NCBI GenBank assembly: GCA_010094025.1
Contig: ML991822.1
Coordinates: 161,984 to 225,983 of the forward strand
Source of the DNA: Viridothelium virens
Lineage: Eukaryota > Ascomycota > Dothideomycetes > Trypetheliales > Trypetheliaceae
Length of the DNA: 64,000 bases
Direction of reading: 5' to 3'
The position numbers were made by a program, and so were the translations under genes. The notes below the pieces were generated by a model. That model saw nothing but the letters and a program-made list of their open reading frames with translations, made no database searches and had not been told where the DNA came from. Below are positions 21,096-32,289 of the stretch, in pieces. The stretch's first letter is position 1. Each line of letters begins with the position of its first letter.

Positions 21096-21555
21096 ATGCA
21101 CAGGTCAATGTTCTCGCATCAACTCCGGGCATGTGATCAAAGTTATGAAGGAATAAGCTGATAGAGGGAAGTGGGTGAACGTGGACGGCATAAGCGATAC
21201 TAGGCTCTATCCTCTCTTTTATATTCAGAGCATGTACAGCACTAGAACAGAAGTGTCTGGGCAACTCCCAGCAATTTTCCCGAGCCAACGAGTGGACACT
21301 TTTTTCGCATGACTGTGATGAACAAATGGTTCCACAACCTTCTGGACTAGTCTTCGAGTGCACCTATATTCATGCGGCTCTGAATGTCAAAATTAGGTGC
21401 GATGCTCGATAGACATCAACTGCTCTTTCCGAATATTCAAGGTGTGCTAATCTTTTCATTCCCGCGTCTTTGACTATGCTGCAATCCTCACCTTCTAGTG
21501 CCTGACTTGCCGGGATTCTTGTTGTTATGGCTGCTGGCGATGTAGTAAGAGGGCT

Positions 21556-22356
21556 TCACGACGATTCGGTGCTGTGCTCCGGTGCCACCAGCTTAGGATG
21601 ATCGACGCTTGATGCGAACCCGTCTCTCCAATTTCTTGCAGAGAAATAACTTGCAAGATCAGAAACAGCAATACTCACACGAGTGCCCATGTTTACAGGA
21701 CCGACCCCATAGCCTCCCATTTGAGCACCCTGAAGGTGGGCAAAGACACCTTTTGCGACAACACGGGTCATTTTGCTCTGAGCAATAGCAGCAATAGATC
21801 CTTCAATAAAATATTTGGTAAGCTGAGATATTTAGATATGGTGCTGGAGGGACTTACGAGCTTTTGGACCCTCCGCAGAAAGACCGACGGTAGAAAGTAG
21901 AGGACAATTGACCCATGCAGGGAAGGAAAGAGTGAATACATATCCTGCCCAGATAGCATAGGAAGCTGCCTGCGTTGGATGGGCCTGGACCCATGCAAGA
22001 GCATCGCTTGGGACCTTACTGATCTTGACTTCACTAAGCATCTGCTTGACCTCGTCTATGAGAGTGGAGACTTGCTCAGCCACAACGACAGCCCAAGTAC
22101 GAGAGTGGTCCTGCATCATGTGCAACTCTAGGTCTCTTGTCAACACCGGAAGATCGTGAGATAATGAGTCTGCACACTCCTCCATACGCTCTGAATCCGT
22201 TATGAAGGTACTGCTGCATTGGTAAAATTGCTCCAAGTATGTTTGACGATTCGTACTTTGGGACATCAGCCTATTCGTATCCACGATGGTACTTTGCGAC
22301 TTCGCTGTTGCAAAAGAGCCAGTGGAGCAGATGAGGAAGATGTTAAGGAGCTTCAT
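21556..22356 (-). CDS. Secreted-type Ifi-6-16/ISG12-like protein with extended N-terminus, copy C
   Basis: Exon 1 is 21858-22356 and exon 2 starts at 21800; the 57 nt intron is in phase 1, as in copies A and D. The product opens with a likely signal peptide (MKLLNIFLICSTGSFATAKS), followed by about 100 mostly helical residues including a Cys pair and a LIDEVKQMLSEVK helix. A hydrophobic ASYAIWAGYVFTLSF segment comes next, then the family core SIAAIAQSKMTRVVAKGVFAHLQ and MGGYGVGPVN. If translation reads on, the stop is at 21556 (247 aa). A GTGAGT donor at 21678 with an acceptor before 21634 would instead end the protein at 21593 with a basic tail. I cannot decide between the two. Function unknown; the secretory leader sets it apart from copy D. 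Confidence 0.6.
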
Positions 22357-23115
22357 CGGTACGATTGGTTGTTGGTTGGTCTCAAACTTCTTCTTATTCG
22401 GCTGAGAAATACTTTGACCAGGAAAAAGGAGCCGGCTGAGAGAGAAATAAGAGAAGTCTGGACTTTACCAAGCTTTCCTGCAGGACGCAATGTTATATTT
22501 TGCGTGGTTGCGGCGTGTGTATGCCTAAGGCTGTGGATGGAGATGAGGGAACTTTGCAAGGCAGATCACCTGAACCCACACAGCCACCTGCACAACCAGG
22601 CTTTCTCAACAGCGCCTGACACAACATCTCGACAGCGAGGCTCTGAGCATGCCTTGAGTCCACCGAGACTGATGATAGGACACGGTAGATTGTTGAAGTC
22701 GAAGTTTCAATGGCACGAATGGGTACGATAAGCCTTCGGTTGCAAAGCCCCTGGCGGCGATCGACAGGGACTGAAGTTGACGCTTGGGCCCATCACTCGA
22801 TTGATCGAGCCAGCAACTGGAGACGTCATATTAATCTTCTTTCAAGCCACATTCATCAAGAGTATAGTTCGCTGCCTAGAAAAGTACTAATCAGTGCTTG
22901 AAGCTTGCTGCGTTTCCCTATTTTCTATTTGACGCAGTACACGTCCTGTGTTCACTTGCTTTTGTACTGCCAAGCTCTCTGTTGATTGAGCAAAGTTTCC
23001 TCGAAATCCGTGCTTCGTTGCAATCATTCTCTTTCTACGCATTCTGAAGAGTAATATACTCTTCACTCAAAAGAAGTCTGGGCCAATAGTTCTTTTCTCA
23101 TCACATCCCTTGATT
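22357..23115. other. Intergenic, no supported gene
   Basis: Divergent spacer of about 760 bases between ISG12-like copy C and the DNA glycosylase gene, holding both promoters. Open frames here are antisense or shorter than 70 codons without domain signal. Confidence 0.5.
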
Positions 23116-24651
23116 ATGGCTCGAAGAGTGACTCGCTCGTCTGTAGCGTCCTCGCCGGCCACAGGTAGAAATCCTGTAAAGCCGGAGCCTCAGCAGCTTT
23201 CCAGTCCACCAGCTACACCGGATCCGCAAAAAGGCAAAGCAAATGGGCGTAAGACGCCAAATTCTAGAGTCTCCGAGAAAGGCTCTAAGGGCCGGGTAGC
23301 TAAGGCTCAGCCGTCCACCCCAGCAGGCTCTCGGAAGCGGACGAGAACGAATCTAAAGCAGGAGGAAGACCAGGACGAATTGCCTCACAACCTCCAGAGC
23401 TTCGGTGGGGACCAAGGTCGAAGTAGTGAACCTACGAGAGAAGATGAAACCCCACAAACGAAGTCACGCAAGATTGAACCACAATCTCCTAGCACAGGAC
23501 AAACGAAGTTAGGCCCTGAAATTCAGGACCAGGAAGCTGAAGCAAGAACTCCAAACTCCGCAAAGAAGGGTAAAAAGGCCAAGGGCAATAATTACGGGCT
23601 TACACGAGGCGAAACACCATTCCCCGACTGGCCCCATCCGACTCCTGAGGAGTGCCACGAGGTCGTGCGAGAACTTTCCAAGGTTCATGGGGAAGTGAAG
23701 GTACCAAAGAAAATACCAACGCCATCACTGAATGTCGCTGGCTGTGGAGAGGTTCCATCTGTACTTGATGCATTAATTCGCACACGGTTGAGTGCAGCTA
23801 CTTCCAACACAAACTCGTCTCGTGCATTCCAGGGTCTGGTGCAGAAATTTGGCATCATTGAAGAGGGCATTGGCAAGGGTAGTGTAGACTGGAACAAAGT
23901 ACGTACGGCGCCAACCAAAGAAGTGTTCGAAGCAATCAAGAGTGGCGGTCTTGCGGATGTCAAGAGCAGGGATATCAAGACAATCTTGCAGTTGGTCTAC
24001 GAAGAGAATCAAGCTCGGCGCGAGTCTTTAGTCAAGGCCGAATCTGATGAGAATACCAAGGGACCGGAAGGAGTCGAGAACGAAAATGCAAGCGAGAAGA
24101 AAGACGAGATCGACCGTGCTGAGTCTAATGTCCTATCATTGGACCACCTTCACCTCGTATCGAATGACGAAGCTTTCGATCATCTCATAAAGTATCCTGG
24201 GATTGGTCCCAAGACAGCGTCGTGTGTGTTACTTTTCTGCCTTCAACGCCCAAGCTTTGCAGTTGATACGCACGTCTTCAGACTTTGCAAATGGCTACGC
24301 TGGGTGCCACCGACGAAGGCTACGCGCAACACCACGTATAGTCACTGCGAAGTGCGCATTCCGGATGATCTTAAGTACCCCTTGCATTACCTTCTTATCA
24401 AACATGGAAAGACTTGTCCGAGATGCAGAGCCATTACCGGAGAAGCCAGTGCGGACTGGGGGAAAGGTTGTCCGATTGAGCGTTTAGTCAAGCGTACGGG
24501 TAGCCGAAAGGGTGCTGCTGGAGGGTCTACCAAGAAGGCGAAGAAGAGCAAGAAGGTTGACACGGATACAGATAACGATGATGAAAGTAGTGGATTGAGT
24601 GATCTTGATGAGGATATGGATGAGTTAGATGCCGAACCAGATGACGAGTAA
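23116..24651 (+). CDS. HhH-GPD base-excision DNA glycosylase
   Basis: A single exon encodes 511 residues from the ATG at 23116. The first 160 residues are basic, Ser/Pro-rich and probably disordered with nuclear-localization signals. The catalytic fold (about 175-460) shows the LIRTRLSAATSNTNSSRAF helix pair, the helix-hairpin-helix KYPGIGPKTASCVLLF (about 359-374) with the glycosylase/lyase-type Lys366, and the catalytic Asp384 in FAVDTHVFRL. This is the endonuclease III type of active site, suggesting a bifunctional enzyme that removes damaged bases and nicks the strand. A Cys-rich stretch (CPRCRA...GKGCPI) replaces the usual four-Cys iron-sulphur loop, with only three cysteines in the visible spacing, so cluster binding is doubtful. 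The C-terminus is Lys then Asp/Glu-rich. It resembles a fungal-specific relative rather than canonical Nth1. Confidence 0.85.
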   Translation: MARRVTRSSVASSPATGRNPVKPEPQQLSSPPATPDPQKGKANGRKTPNSRVSEKGSKGRVAKAQPSTPAGSRKRTRTNLKQEEDQDELPHNLQSFGGDQGRSSEPTREDETPQTKSRKIEPQSPSTGQTKLGPEIQDQEAEARTPNSAKKGKKAKGNNYGLTRGETPFPDWPHPTPEECHEVVRELSKVHGEVKVPKKIPTPSLNVAGCGEVPSVLDALIRTRLSAATSNTNSSRAFQGLVQKFGIIEEGIGKGSVDWNKVRTAPTKEVFEAIKSGGLADVKSRDIKTILQLVYEENQARRESLVKAESDENTKGPEGVENENASEKKDEIDRAESNVLSLDHLHLVSNDEAFDHLIKYPGIGPKTASCVLLFCLQRPSFAVDTHVFRLCKWLRWVPPTKATRNTTYSHCEVRIPDDLKYPLHYLLIKHGKTCPRCRAITGEASADWGKGCPIERLVKRTGSRKGAAGGSTKKAKKSKKVDTDTDNDDESSGLSDLDEDMDELDAEPDDE

Positions 24652-25082
24652 TCTCAAAACAATTACTTAATTCAATTTAATTTGGTCTACACTTCACATG
24701 ACAGATTTCTATCATTACTTACAAGACATCAAGTTGGTTTCATATTCGAATTGCCTGTCGCAGCCGTGAAGCGATAGAATGACGACACCGCGTCGGGTAA
24801 GAACGCGAGGTCCCGTGCCGACGCGTGAAGTGTTAGGTGAGGTGTACTCGGTACCTCTTAGGTGCCTGACCTCTCTGTACAAATTTGGAACGAGCGTTTG
24901 CGAACGTACATTATCAAGTATACCTAACGACACTTCCGAGAATGCCACATCACTGTACACGGAAGCAGCGACGGCAGCGAACTGAGTTGCGGGGGGTCTA
25001 GTAAACCAAGCAGTTCCTACGACTTATTCAATTCTAGAAGGCTATTAATTTGCACAGCACATTCAGGCATCCATAAATAGCT
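24652..25082. other. Intergenic, no gene
   Basis: About 430 bases between two co-directional genes: the 3' end of the glycosylase gene and the promoter of the peptidase gene. Nothing recognisable. Confidence 0.5.
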
Positions 25083-27167
25083 ATGGCAGACTCTGCAAGC
25101 TTCAACAGTTTCAACATGACCTCCCTGGGCCCTGCTACCGAACTCTTTGGACGCGTCGCTTTTCACTTATCACAGATGCAGCCTTTCTTCCCCATGTATC
25201 TCCATCTCATCCTCTCGGCGCTCTTTCCAATCTTCACAGGCGCCCACGCCTCGCTCTCTCGCCCGTCCTCTGCCGCAAAGCCTCCGAAGCGAGACAAGGC
25301 TAGAGATAAAGCAGGAGAAGAGGAGGAGGATGACGAGGAGAAACAAACGCGCATGGAAGGCCTGTCCCCTTCTGATGCCATCATGTTTCCGTTACTCGCA
25401 GGAGCTACTCTTTCCGGATTGTATTTTCTTATAAAATGGCTTCAAGATGCAGCCTTGCTGAACAAAATAATCAACTGGTATTTCTCGGGATTTGCAGTCT
25501 TCAGTGTGGGTAGGCTGGCTACGGATTGCTTGGTCCTCCTACGCGGCCTCGCATTCCCCAGATATTACCTAGATCGGGGCGTGATCTGGAGGGTTAGCGA
25601 TACGGAAAGAAGGGCTGTCTCAGATAATAGCCAAGATGTTGAGGGAAAGTCTAGGACTTCACCCTTGCCAGGAATTTTCTCAAGGATCCCCCTCCCCGTG
25701 ACGCTCAACAGTCTGCTGTGGATCATTCGTACTCAGCTCTCCCAAAGGCTTGCCATAAGACTTCATATTCGGAGTATCGTGAGCGGCAAACTGTTAATGG
25801 GTGCTGTGGGGCTTTTAGGCGCATTCATTGGCCTATCTTGTGTCGCCTACTTCAACTTTGTCTCTCGTCCCTGGTTTCTTACAAATATTCTTGGATTCGC
25901 CTTCGCTTATAGCGCGCTTCAGTTCATGTCGCCCACTACATTCGCTACGGGAAGCCTGATACTGGGAGCGTTGTTTTTGTATGATGTTTACTTCGTTTTC
26001 TACACACCCATGATGGTGACTGTCGCAAAGGAGTTGGATGTACCAATAAAATTGTTATTTCCAAGGCCGGCGCCAGAAGGAGCCCCTCCAGATCAGTTGA
26101 ATCTGTCCATGCTGGGACTGGGAGATATTGTACTTCCTGGGATCGTGATAGGATTGGCACTGAGATTCGACCTATACATGCACTACCTCAAGAAGCAACA
26201 GCGCAGGCAGATTGTAAACCTAATATCGGAGAAGGAAGACAAGACGACGGATCCTGCCGACCAAAATCAAGACGTAGAGGATATAGAGGAGACTAAATGG
26301 GAAGTTCTGAAGGCGCCTTACACATCCGTCTCCGGCCGTTGGGGTGACCGCTTCTGGTCACTGTCTTGGGGTGGCCTATTCCTGCCTGCATTCGCCAAGA
26401 ATGTTAGCACCGGAGTATGGTCAGCAGACAGCGTGTCATTTTCCAAACCATACTTCTATGCTGCTATATTTGGCTATATCTTGGGTATGTGCGTCACGTT
26501 AATCGTCATGCAGATTGCAGACCACGCACAGCCCGCGCTGCTGTATCTCGTACCAGGTGTGCTAGGGTCTGTCTGGCTCACGGGACTGATAAAGGGAGAA
26601 GCCAAAGATATGTGGACTTACGATGAGACGGCAGAAGAGGAGAAATCAGAAGAAGAGAAAGAGAATAAGACTGGCAAGGGAGGAGATGGTTCTGACGAAA
26701 GAAAATCAAGCAGAAGAGGTTTCTTCTCGTCCGGGACGAGACAGAAACAGGCCGACGCCATGGAGAAGGCCATGGGAAAATATATTGACAAAGATGACGA
26801 TGAGGAGGAAAGTACCGCTGCGAAGAACGAGCATGAAGACGAGTTACCCAAGTCAGAGCTCGGCAACGAAGAGAATTCGATGATAGGGTCGGCCAAGGGC
26901 TCTAACGAAGACTTCTTCTCCCGTGATCGCTCTAATGAGCTGATCTTCTTCTCTGTCAGCTTACGGCCCTCACGGACGCGAAATTCTGACACTGCTAAGG
27001 CTACCAGCCGCCCTGAATCCCCAGAAAGTCACAGAGATGAACGCGCTACTGAAAGGGCCGTTGGTAGTACCGCGAGTGGGATTCCTCCTTCAGCGCCAGA
27101 TGGCCCTAGGGTACAGAGACGACAAGTCAACGGGGAACCCTCGGGAAAGAGGCAGAGAGTTTCATAA
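25083..27167 (+). CDS. Signal peptide peptidase, intramembrane aspartyl protease (presenilin family)
   Basis: A single exon encodes 694 residues. The two catalytic aspartates are present: Asp301 in LYDVYFVFYTP and Asp348 in GLGDIVLPG. The QPALLYLVP motif (483-491) of the presenilin/SPP fold is also present. About nine hydrophobic segments lie between residues 30 and 505. The enzyme cuts within membrane-spanning segments of leftover signal peptides and tail-anchored proteins in the ER. A long charged tail (about 505-694, Lys/Glu/Ser-rich) faces the cytosol; it is longer than in animal SPP and usual in filamentous fungi. An acidic, basic-patterned insert (about 65-92) follows the first membrane segment. 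The start at 25083 gives a short luminal N-terminus; no intron is needed. Confidence 0.92.
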   Translation: MADSASFNSFNMTSLGPATELFGRVAFHLSQMQPFFPMYLHLILSALFPIFTGAHASLSRPSSAAKPPKRDKARDKAGEEEEDDEEKQTRMEGLSPSDAIMFPLLAGATLSGLYFLIKWLQDAALLNKIINWYFSGFAVFSVGRLATDCLVLLRGLAFPRYYLDRGVIWRVSDTERRAVSDNSQDVEGKSRTSPLPGIFSRIPLPVTLNSLLWIIRTQLSQRLAIRLHIRSIVSGKLLMGAVGLLGAFIGLSCVAYFNFVSRPWFLTNILGFAFAYSALQFMSPTTFATGSLILGALFLYDVYFVFYTPMMVTVAKELDVPIKLLFPRPAPEGAPPDQLNLSMLGLGDIVLPGIVIGLALRFDLYMHYLKKQQRRQIVNLISEKEDKTTDPADQNQDVEDIEETKWEVLKAPYTSVSGRWGDRFWSLSWGGLFLPAFAKNVSTGVWSADSVSFSKPYFYAAIFGYILGMCVTLIVMQIADHAQPALLYLVPGVLGSVWLTGLIKGEAKDMWTYDETAEEEKSEEEKENKTGKGGDGSDERKSSRRGFFSSGTRQKQADAMEKAMGKYIDKDDDEEESTAAKNEHEDELPKSELGNEENSMIGSAKGSNEDFFSRDRSNELIFFSVSLRPSRTRNSDTAKATSRPESPESHRDERATERAVGSTASGIPPSAPDGPRVQRRQVNGEPSGKRQRVS

Positions 27168-27590
27168 GGCATAGTGGGTTTTACATGGTCTGCGGCTTTT
27201 GCATGAGTGGCATAGCGTTTGGCACTTCATTGATACCTTGGGGACCACAGCACGGCGTGGACTGGGATTCCGTGGTCATTCATTACCTTTGTAAAACAGC
27301 CTTCGCAAAATTTCTACCATGACTCAGATACCGTCATTAATCGAGATAGTGGCTCGATGCCATTGACATCATAGTACCACTTACAATAATCTGTTCCTTG
27401 AAAAATACTCGAGTGACGTTTTGTTGTCACGAAGTTAAGGCAGGGGTTAGAAAAATCAACGCGTGAGCAAACGCGACGCAGCCACAAAATTTGGTGGGGC
27501 ATTTCGCGATATAACGACGTCGATACATTCTGTAACCGGGGCCTCCTGAAAGCATTCAGCATCCCACAAAACTTTACTGCACAGTATCGT
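27168..27590. other. Intergenic, no gene
   Basis: About 420 bases between co-directional genes, containing the arginyl-tRNA synthetase promoter. No coding or RNA signal seen. Confidence 0.5.
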
Positions 27591-29898
27591 ATGAGCCACC
27601 AAGCTTTTCCGAAGGTCTGCGCAGCTTCTCTGAAAAGATTTTGCACTCCGAAGGTTTCCTTGTCGCGGTGCGGCTTCTTGAGTCATTCGAGTGTGACTCC
27701 ACCTGCTTCCAGAGCCAATTCATACAAGAGCAGAACGCTCTACTCGACTACGGCTCGTCTCTCCATTAAGGAAACGTCGAAAATGAACTGTGCTTCTGCA
27801 AATCATGACCAGTGGGTCGAAGAACTCACGTCGAACATCAAAAAGCTCGGCATACCAGATCTACCAAATTTTCCAAACTGCTACCCTGCTTTCAATCCTG
27901 TCGATATATACCGAGCACATCTCACCGAGTATCTCGCCCCAATCTCCGGCGCCGAAATCAATGTCATTTACAATGCAATACAATGGACGACGACGTTGGA
28001 TAAAGGTGACCTAATACTCCCGGTACCAGCTTTGCGACTCAAGGGAAAGAAGCCCGATGAGACTGCGAAGAGCATTGTCGAGCAGGTATGAATTTACGGG
28101 GAGTTTCTTAGATACAGCGCTTATGATGTAAAGTTTCCAGAGTCGCCACTGGTGAAGAAGCCAGAGCTAGACAAGACCTTTGTCAAATTCTTCTTCAAAC
28201 CTGAACCGCTTGCGCAACTCCTGGTGCCATTTATTCTCAAAAAAGGGATCGAGTATGGCTTCAACCCGCTCAATGGCTTGCGCGACGTCTCAGATCCCTC
28301 GAAGGGGAGGAAAAAGATGATTGTGGAGTTCTCGTCGCCAAATATCGCCAAACCCTTTCATGCCGGTCACCTCAGAAGTACAATCATTGGTGGGTTTTTG
28401 GCACACTTATACACAGGAGCTGGCTGGGACGTGGTGACAATGAACTATCTTGGGGATTGGGGCAAGCAATATGGATTACTAGCGGTGGGCTTCCAAAATT
28501 TTGGAGATGAAGATGCTTTATTACAAAATCCCATTGGACATCTCTACGACGTCTATGTGAAGATCAACGCAATCCAGAGGGAAGAAGAATACAAAGTAAA
28601 GCGACTGAGGGAAGAAGCCAAGGAGTTGCAGGCCAAAAATGAAAACGTGGTCGAGAAAGAGGCCCAGATCCAAGATATACTAGATAATGGCATCGATGAG
28701 CAAGCCAGGAAATACTTCAAGCGCATGGTTGATGGAGACCAGGAAGCTGTCAACACATGGAAAAGGTTCAGGAACTTGAGTATTGATAAGTATAAGCAGA
28801 CGTACGCGCGTCTCAATATCCAATTTGACGATTACTCCGGCGAGTCCCAAGTCAAGGAGGAGAGTATGCAGGACGCTGCAAAGACTTTGGCTGACCAAAA
28901 GGTTTCCGAAGAATCAGAGGGAGCCGTCGTCGTCGACCTCACCAAACATTCTAAGAAACTTGGGAAAGCACTCGTTAAGAAAAAAGATGGTACCAGTCTC
29001 TACCTGACGAGGGACATTGGAGCTATAACGGAAAGGGATGAGAAATATCATTTCGATAGGATGATCTACGTTGTTGCATCTCAACAAGATCTCCACCTTG
29101 CTCAGCTCTTCAAGATTGTTGAGATGATGGGGAGGAAAGATCTTGCTGATAGATGCCAGCACATCAATTTTGGCATGGTCCTTGGAATGAGCACACGGAA
29201 AGGGACGGCAAGGTTTCTTGATGACATTCTAAGGGATGTTGGGGAGAAGATGCATGATGTGATGAAGACGAACCAGGCAAAGTATGAACAGGTTGAGGAT
29301 CCAGGCAAAACTTCAGATACGCTCGGGATATCCGCCGTCATGGTTCAAGATATGACCGGAAAGAGGTAAGCTTACATGCTGATTTGCCTTAGGATCTCAA
29401 ATTAACTCGCTTCTGCAGGATTAACAATTACGATTTTGATATGGATCGGATGTGCTCGTTCGAAGGAGACACCGGGCCCTACCTTCAATATGCACATGCT
29501 CGTCTCTGTTCCATCACGCGCAAAGCGGATCTCGATCCTGCCGAGCTTACGTCGGCCAATCTTGGACTCCTCACAGAGCCTCATGCTATCGATCTCCTAA
29601 GGTCGTTAGCGCAGTGGCCAGATGTTTTTCAGAACACGCTAAAGACGCTGGAGCCCGTCACAGTGCTCACCTACCTGTTCAAGATGAGCCACGCGTTGAG
29701 CTCGAGTTACGACCATCTACAGGTAGTCGGCAGCGAGCCGGAGTTGAAAAAGGCGAGATTTGCCTTGTACACGTGTGCAAGGCAAGTGCTAAATAACGGG
29801 ATGCGGCTGCTGGGGTTGACTCCAGTGGAGAGGTACGTATTGGAACGGATGCATAAGGGATAGGAATAGCAGTGCTGACGACTTCGATCAGGATGTGA
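27591..29898 (+). CDS. Arginyl-tRNA synthetase, probably cytosolic and mitochondrial
   Basis: Exons 27591-28085, 28134-29365, 29419-29832 and 29892-29898 give 715 residues; introns are 48, 53 and 59 nt. It is a class I synthetase: HIGH-like motif FHAGHLRS (about 240-247) after EFSSPNIAKP, the MNYLGDWGKQYGLL segment, the KMSKS-like MSTRKG (about 517-522) and the DALR anticodon-binding C-terminus ending LLGLTPVERM. The first 60 residues are rich in Arg, Ser and Lys and look like a mitochondrial leader. A second in-frame Met near 27783 (MNCASANH) would give the cytosolic form, as in fungi with one gene for both compartments. The last exon is only 7 nt and adds the final Met and the stop. The acceptor AAAG at 28133 was chosen because it restores the FPESPLVKKP segment in frame. 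Confidence 0.92.
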
Positions 29899-32289
29899 AA
29901 GAGATTGGCTTAATATTGGCCTATTTCCCGTCCACCCGTCTGCGACGCCAGGCAACGACGCCAGGCACAAAGTATTGGGAGATAGTCACATCAACTCGGT
30001 TGCCGCCGGGTATGCTCTGGTACATTTCACAAGATTCTCTGCATTGCTTCCACGAAACAATCCACAGACTTTTCATTGCTTCCCGTGCTTTCAGTTCTCA
30101 TCCAGCATGGTGTTCCGGTTGGTCAGTTTAACGTTTGTCACATAGCATGAATGGCGTCACAGGTCAATCAAGATCCTAGCAGCCAGGGTTCTGTCAACGT
30201 ATCTACAGCTCCACCTCAGTATTAGTAGTACGAAGTGACTTCCACACGTCAGCTACTTTCTAGCTCTTCGTCATCGCTTGTCTAATTCTGCGCAATTCCC
30301 CCCAATTCTCCCGACTCCCCGCTGACACGCTTCCATTTACGACCAGAACGAGAAACAAATTAAAGAAAGAGGCAATCACCTTCAGAAAGATCCGCACAAA
30401 GCGGATGCTGCCGAAGCGAACGGGTCAGGCGCCCTGCCGTAGAATTGCCTTTAGATAGGCATGTTCACGAATGAAGGAGCGGTGAAGGCGTCGAGGTAGC
30501 TCTACAATGTACAAAGGTACCAGACGGAGGCTACGGGGTCGACGCTTGTAAATGCAGCAGGCCTTTCCTCTTCCAGCAGGCCAAGTCGACGACTCGCTAC
30601 CAGATGACTCTACTCCCCCTGTTGAAATTTTCACTCCTTGCGGCTCTGTGGCAAAAAGTCCAGTCTGTCGACCTGTCACAACCCTTGTCCGTTATTCGGT
30701 CAATGTCGCGCAGAATGCATTCCTGTAAATGCTCTCGATGCACCAGGGTCAGTGGAAGACGATCCATTCGTTACCAGAACTACACCAGTGCATCTGACGA
30801 AACACGACCGTCTGACGTTCGCGTCGCGATTTCAAGGCAACAAGTTTTGGACGCAGATTGAAGCGGCGAATCTGTGCAAATCTGTAGGTCGTAGCTTTCG
30901 ATGTGTCTTGCACCTATTGGCGAGGAGTGGTGCTCAGCAGTGTTCGTAATTCTACGGCTCCGGATTGTGACGACTGCAGTCGTGAGCACAATAGATGAGA
31001 AAGCAGGCATGATCCTGCTCCAATTGAGATGATCGCCATCGCGAAAGCTGCCCTAGGCCCGCGTTGTTTGCTTTTTCCCACTTTCTCGCTCGCTCGCTCA
31101 CTCTGTCATGCTACCCTGCCACTCCCCCGATGCATTATTGAAGAAGTAATGCACTCAGCCCGCCACAAGCGGCATGGCGTGAGTGGCAGTTGTTGACTAT
31201 CTTACGAATCAAACCCCGCTTTTGAAAGAGATTTGGGGGCCAAATCGGGAAGATGAGGATGGCGTGCCAGAAGTCTGCACATAAGAGTCACTCCGAAATC
31301 GATGGGGTATAGGAGAGGGAAAGTCTGGGGATTGTGGCGGTGGACTACTATCACGGGAACCGAATTCTTGGCTGGAGGTGCGAGGGTCGACAGGTGGGCA
31401 GACGCAATCACAGCAGCAGAAGTTAACAGTGCGGTGGGAATGAGTGGATGAGGGAAACCCGATGCGGTGCACAATCAAGCGGAGGAAGCTTGGCGGCTTG
31501 CAGGCTGCTGCAGCCAGCGCAGGCAGAAGTGTTTGAACTGAGATGTAAAAGGTGAAAGTGCGCGACAATTGTGAGGATAGTGCCGCGGCCTCGCTGGGTT
31601 GGGAGGATGGTGCACTTCTTGCATTGGCTTAGATAGACGCGAAGGATCGACCCCGGCCCGAGACTGGGGCTTGGGCTGCACCGACTGGGTAGGCACGGTA
31701 GGGAGGAGTTCACAGTGAGTTAGTGGGGATCCATGAAAATGGAGGGAGCATGCTGGGAAGGAGCGAGCCTGGTGCGAGTGAGCCTGGTGAGCCTTGGCTG
31801 GCGCGTGCGTGATGCCGGCCTCAAGCTCCCCACCATCGTAAGGCCGCAGCGAAACGAGCAGAAGCGCGGCCCTTCGATAACTAAGTGCCAAAGGTGCAAA
31901 GTACTGCCACACTCGACTCCACTATATCATCCTGCCGCCTAATTGTTGCTCATCATTTCTCCCCTTCCGCTGCTTCGCCTCTGCCACTTGCATCCTTCAT
32001 CCACCATCTTCTCCTCCCACCTCCATCTTCCAATTCCCAATTCAGTTCTCAATTCTCAATTCTCCTCGTGCGGAACCTTCAGTCCCGCATGCCAGCCCTG
32101 ATTGGCAACAGGATTGCTCTGCCAACCGTCATGCAGATGATGGCGAATCACAATCCATCGCGACACCAACACTTATAAGCCAATTGTAGCTCCCACTCGG
32201 CCGCCGACCCTGACATTGGGCGCCGCTCACGATCAACGCCCCATTGTCGTCAACACGTCCGCCATCTCTCCTACTGCGACGCCTTCATC
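29899..32289. other. Intergenic; pyrimidine-rich promoter before 32.29 kb
   Basis: 2.4 kb without a supported gene. From about 31940 to 32090 the plus strand is C/T-rich (repeats of TTCTCC, CAATTC and CCTCC), which is typical of promoters and leaders of well-expressed fungal genes and precedes the 32290 start. Overlapping open frames on the minus strand at 31.2-31.9 kb look like composition artefacts. Confidence 0.5.

Noticed and set aside
31209-31912. Overlapping minus-strand frames of 119 and 145 codons
   Set aside because: Two frames are open at once, which points to composition, and neither shows a domain or splice partner.
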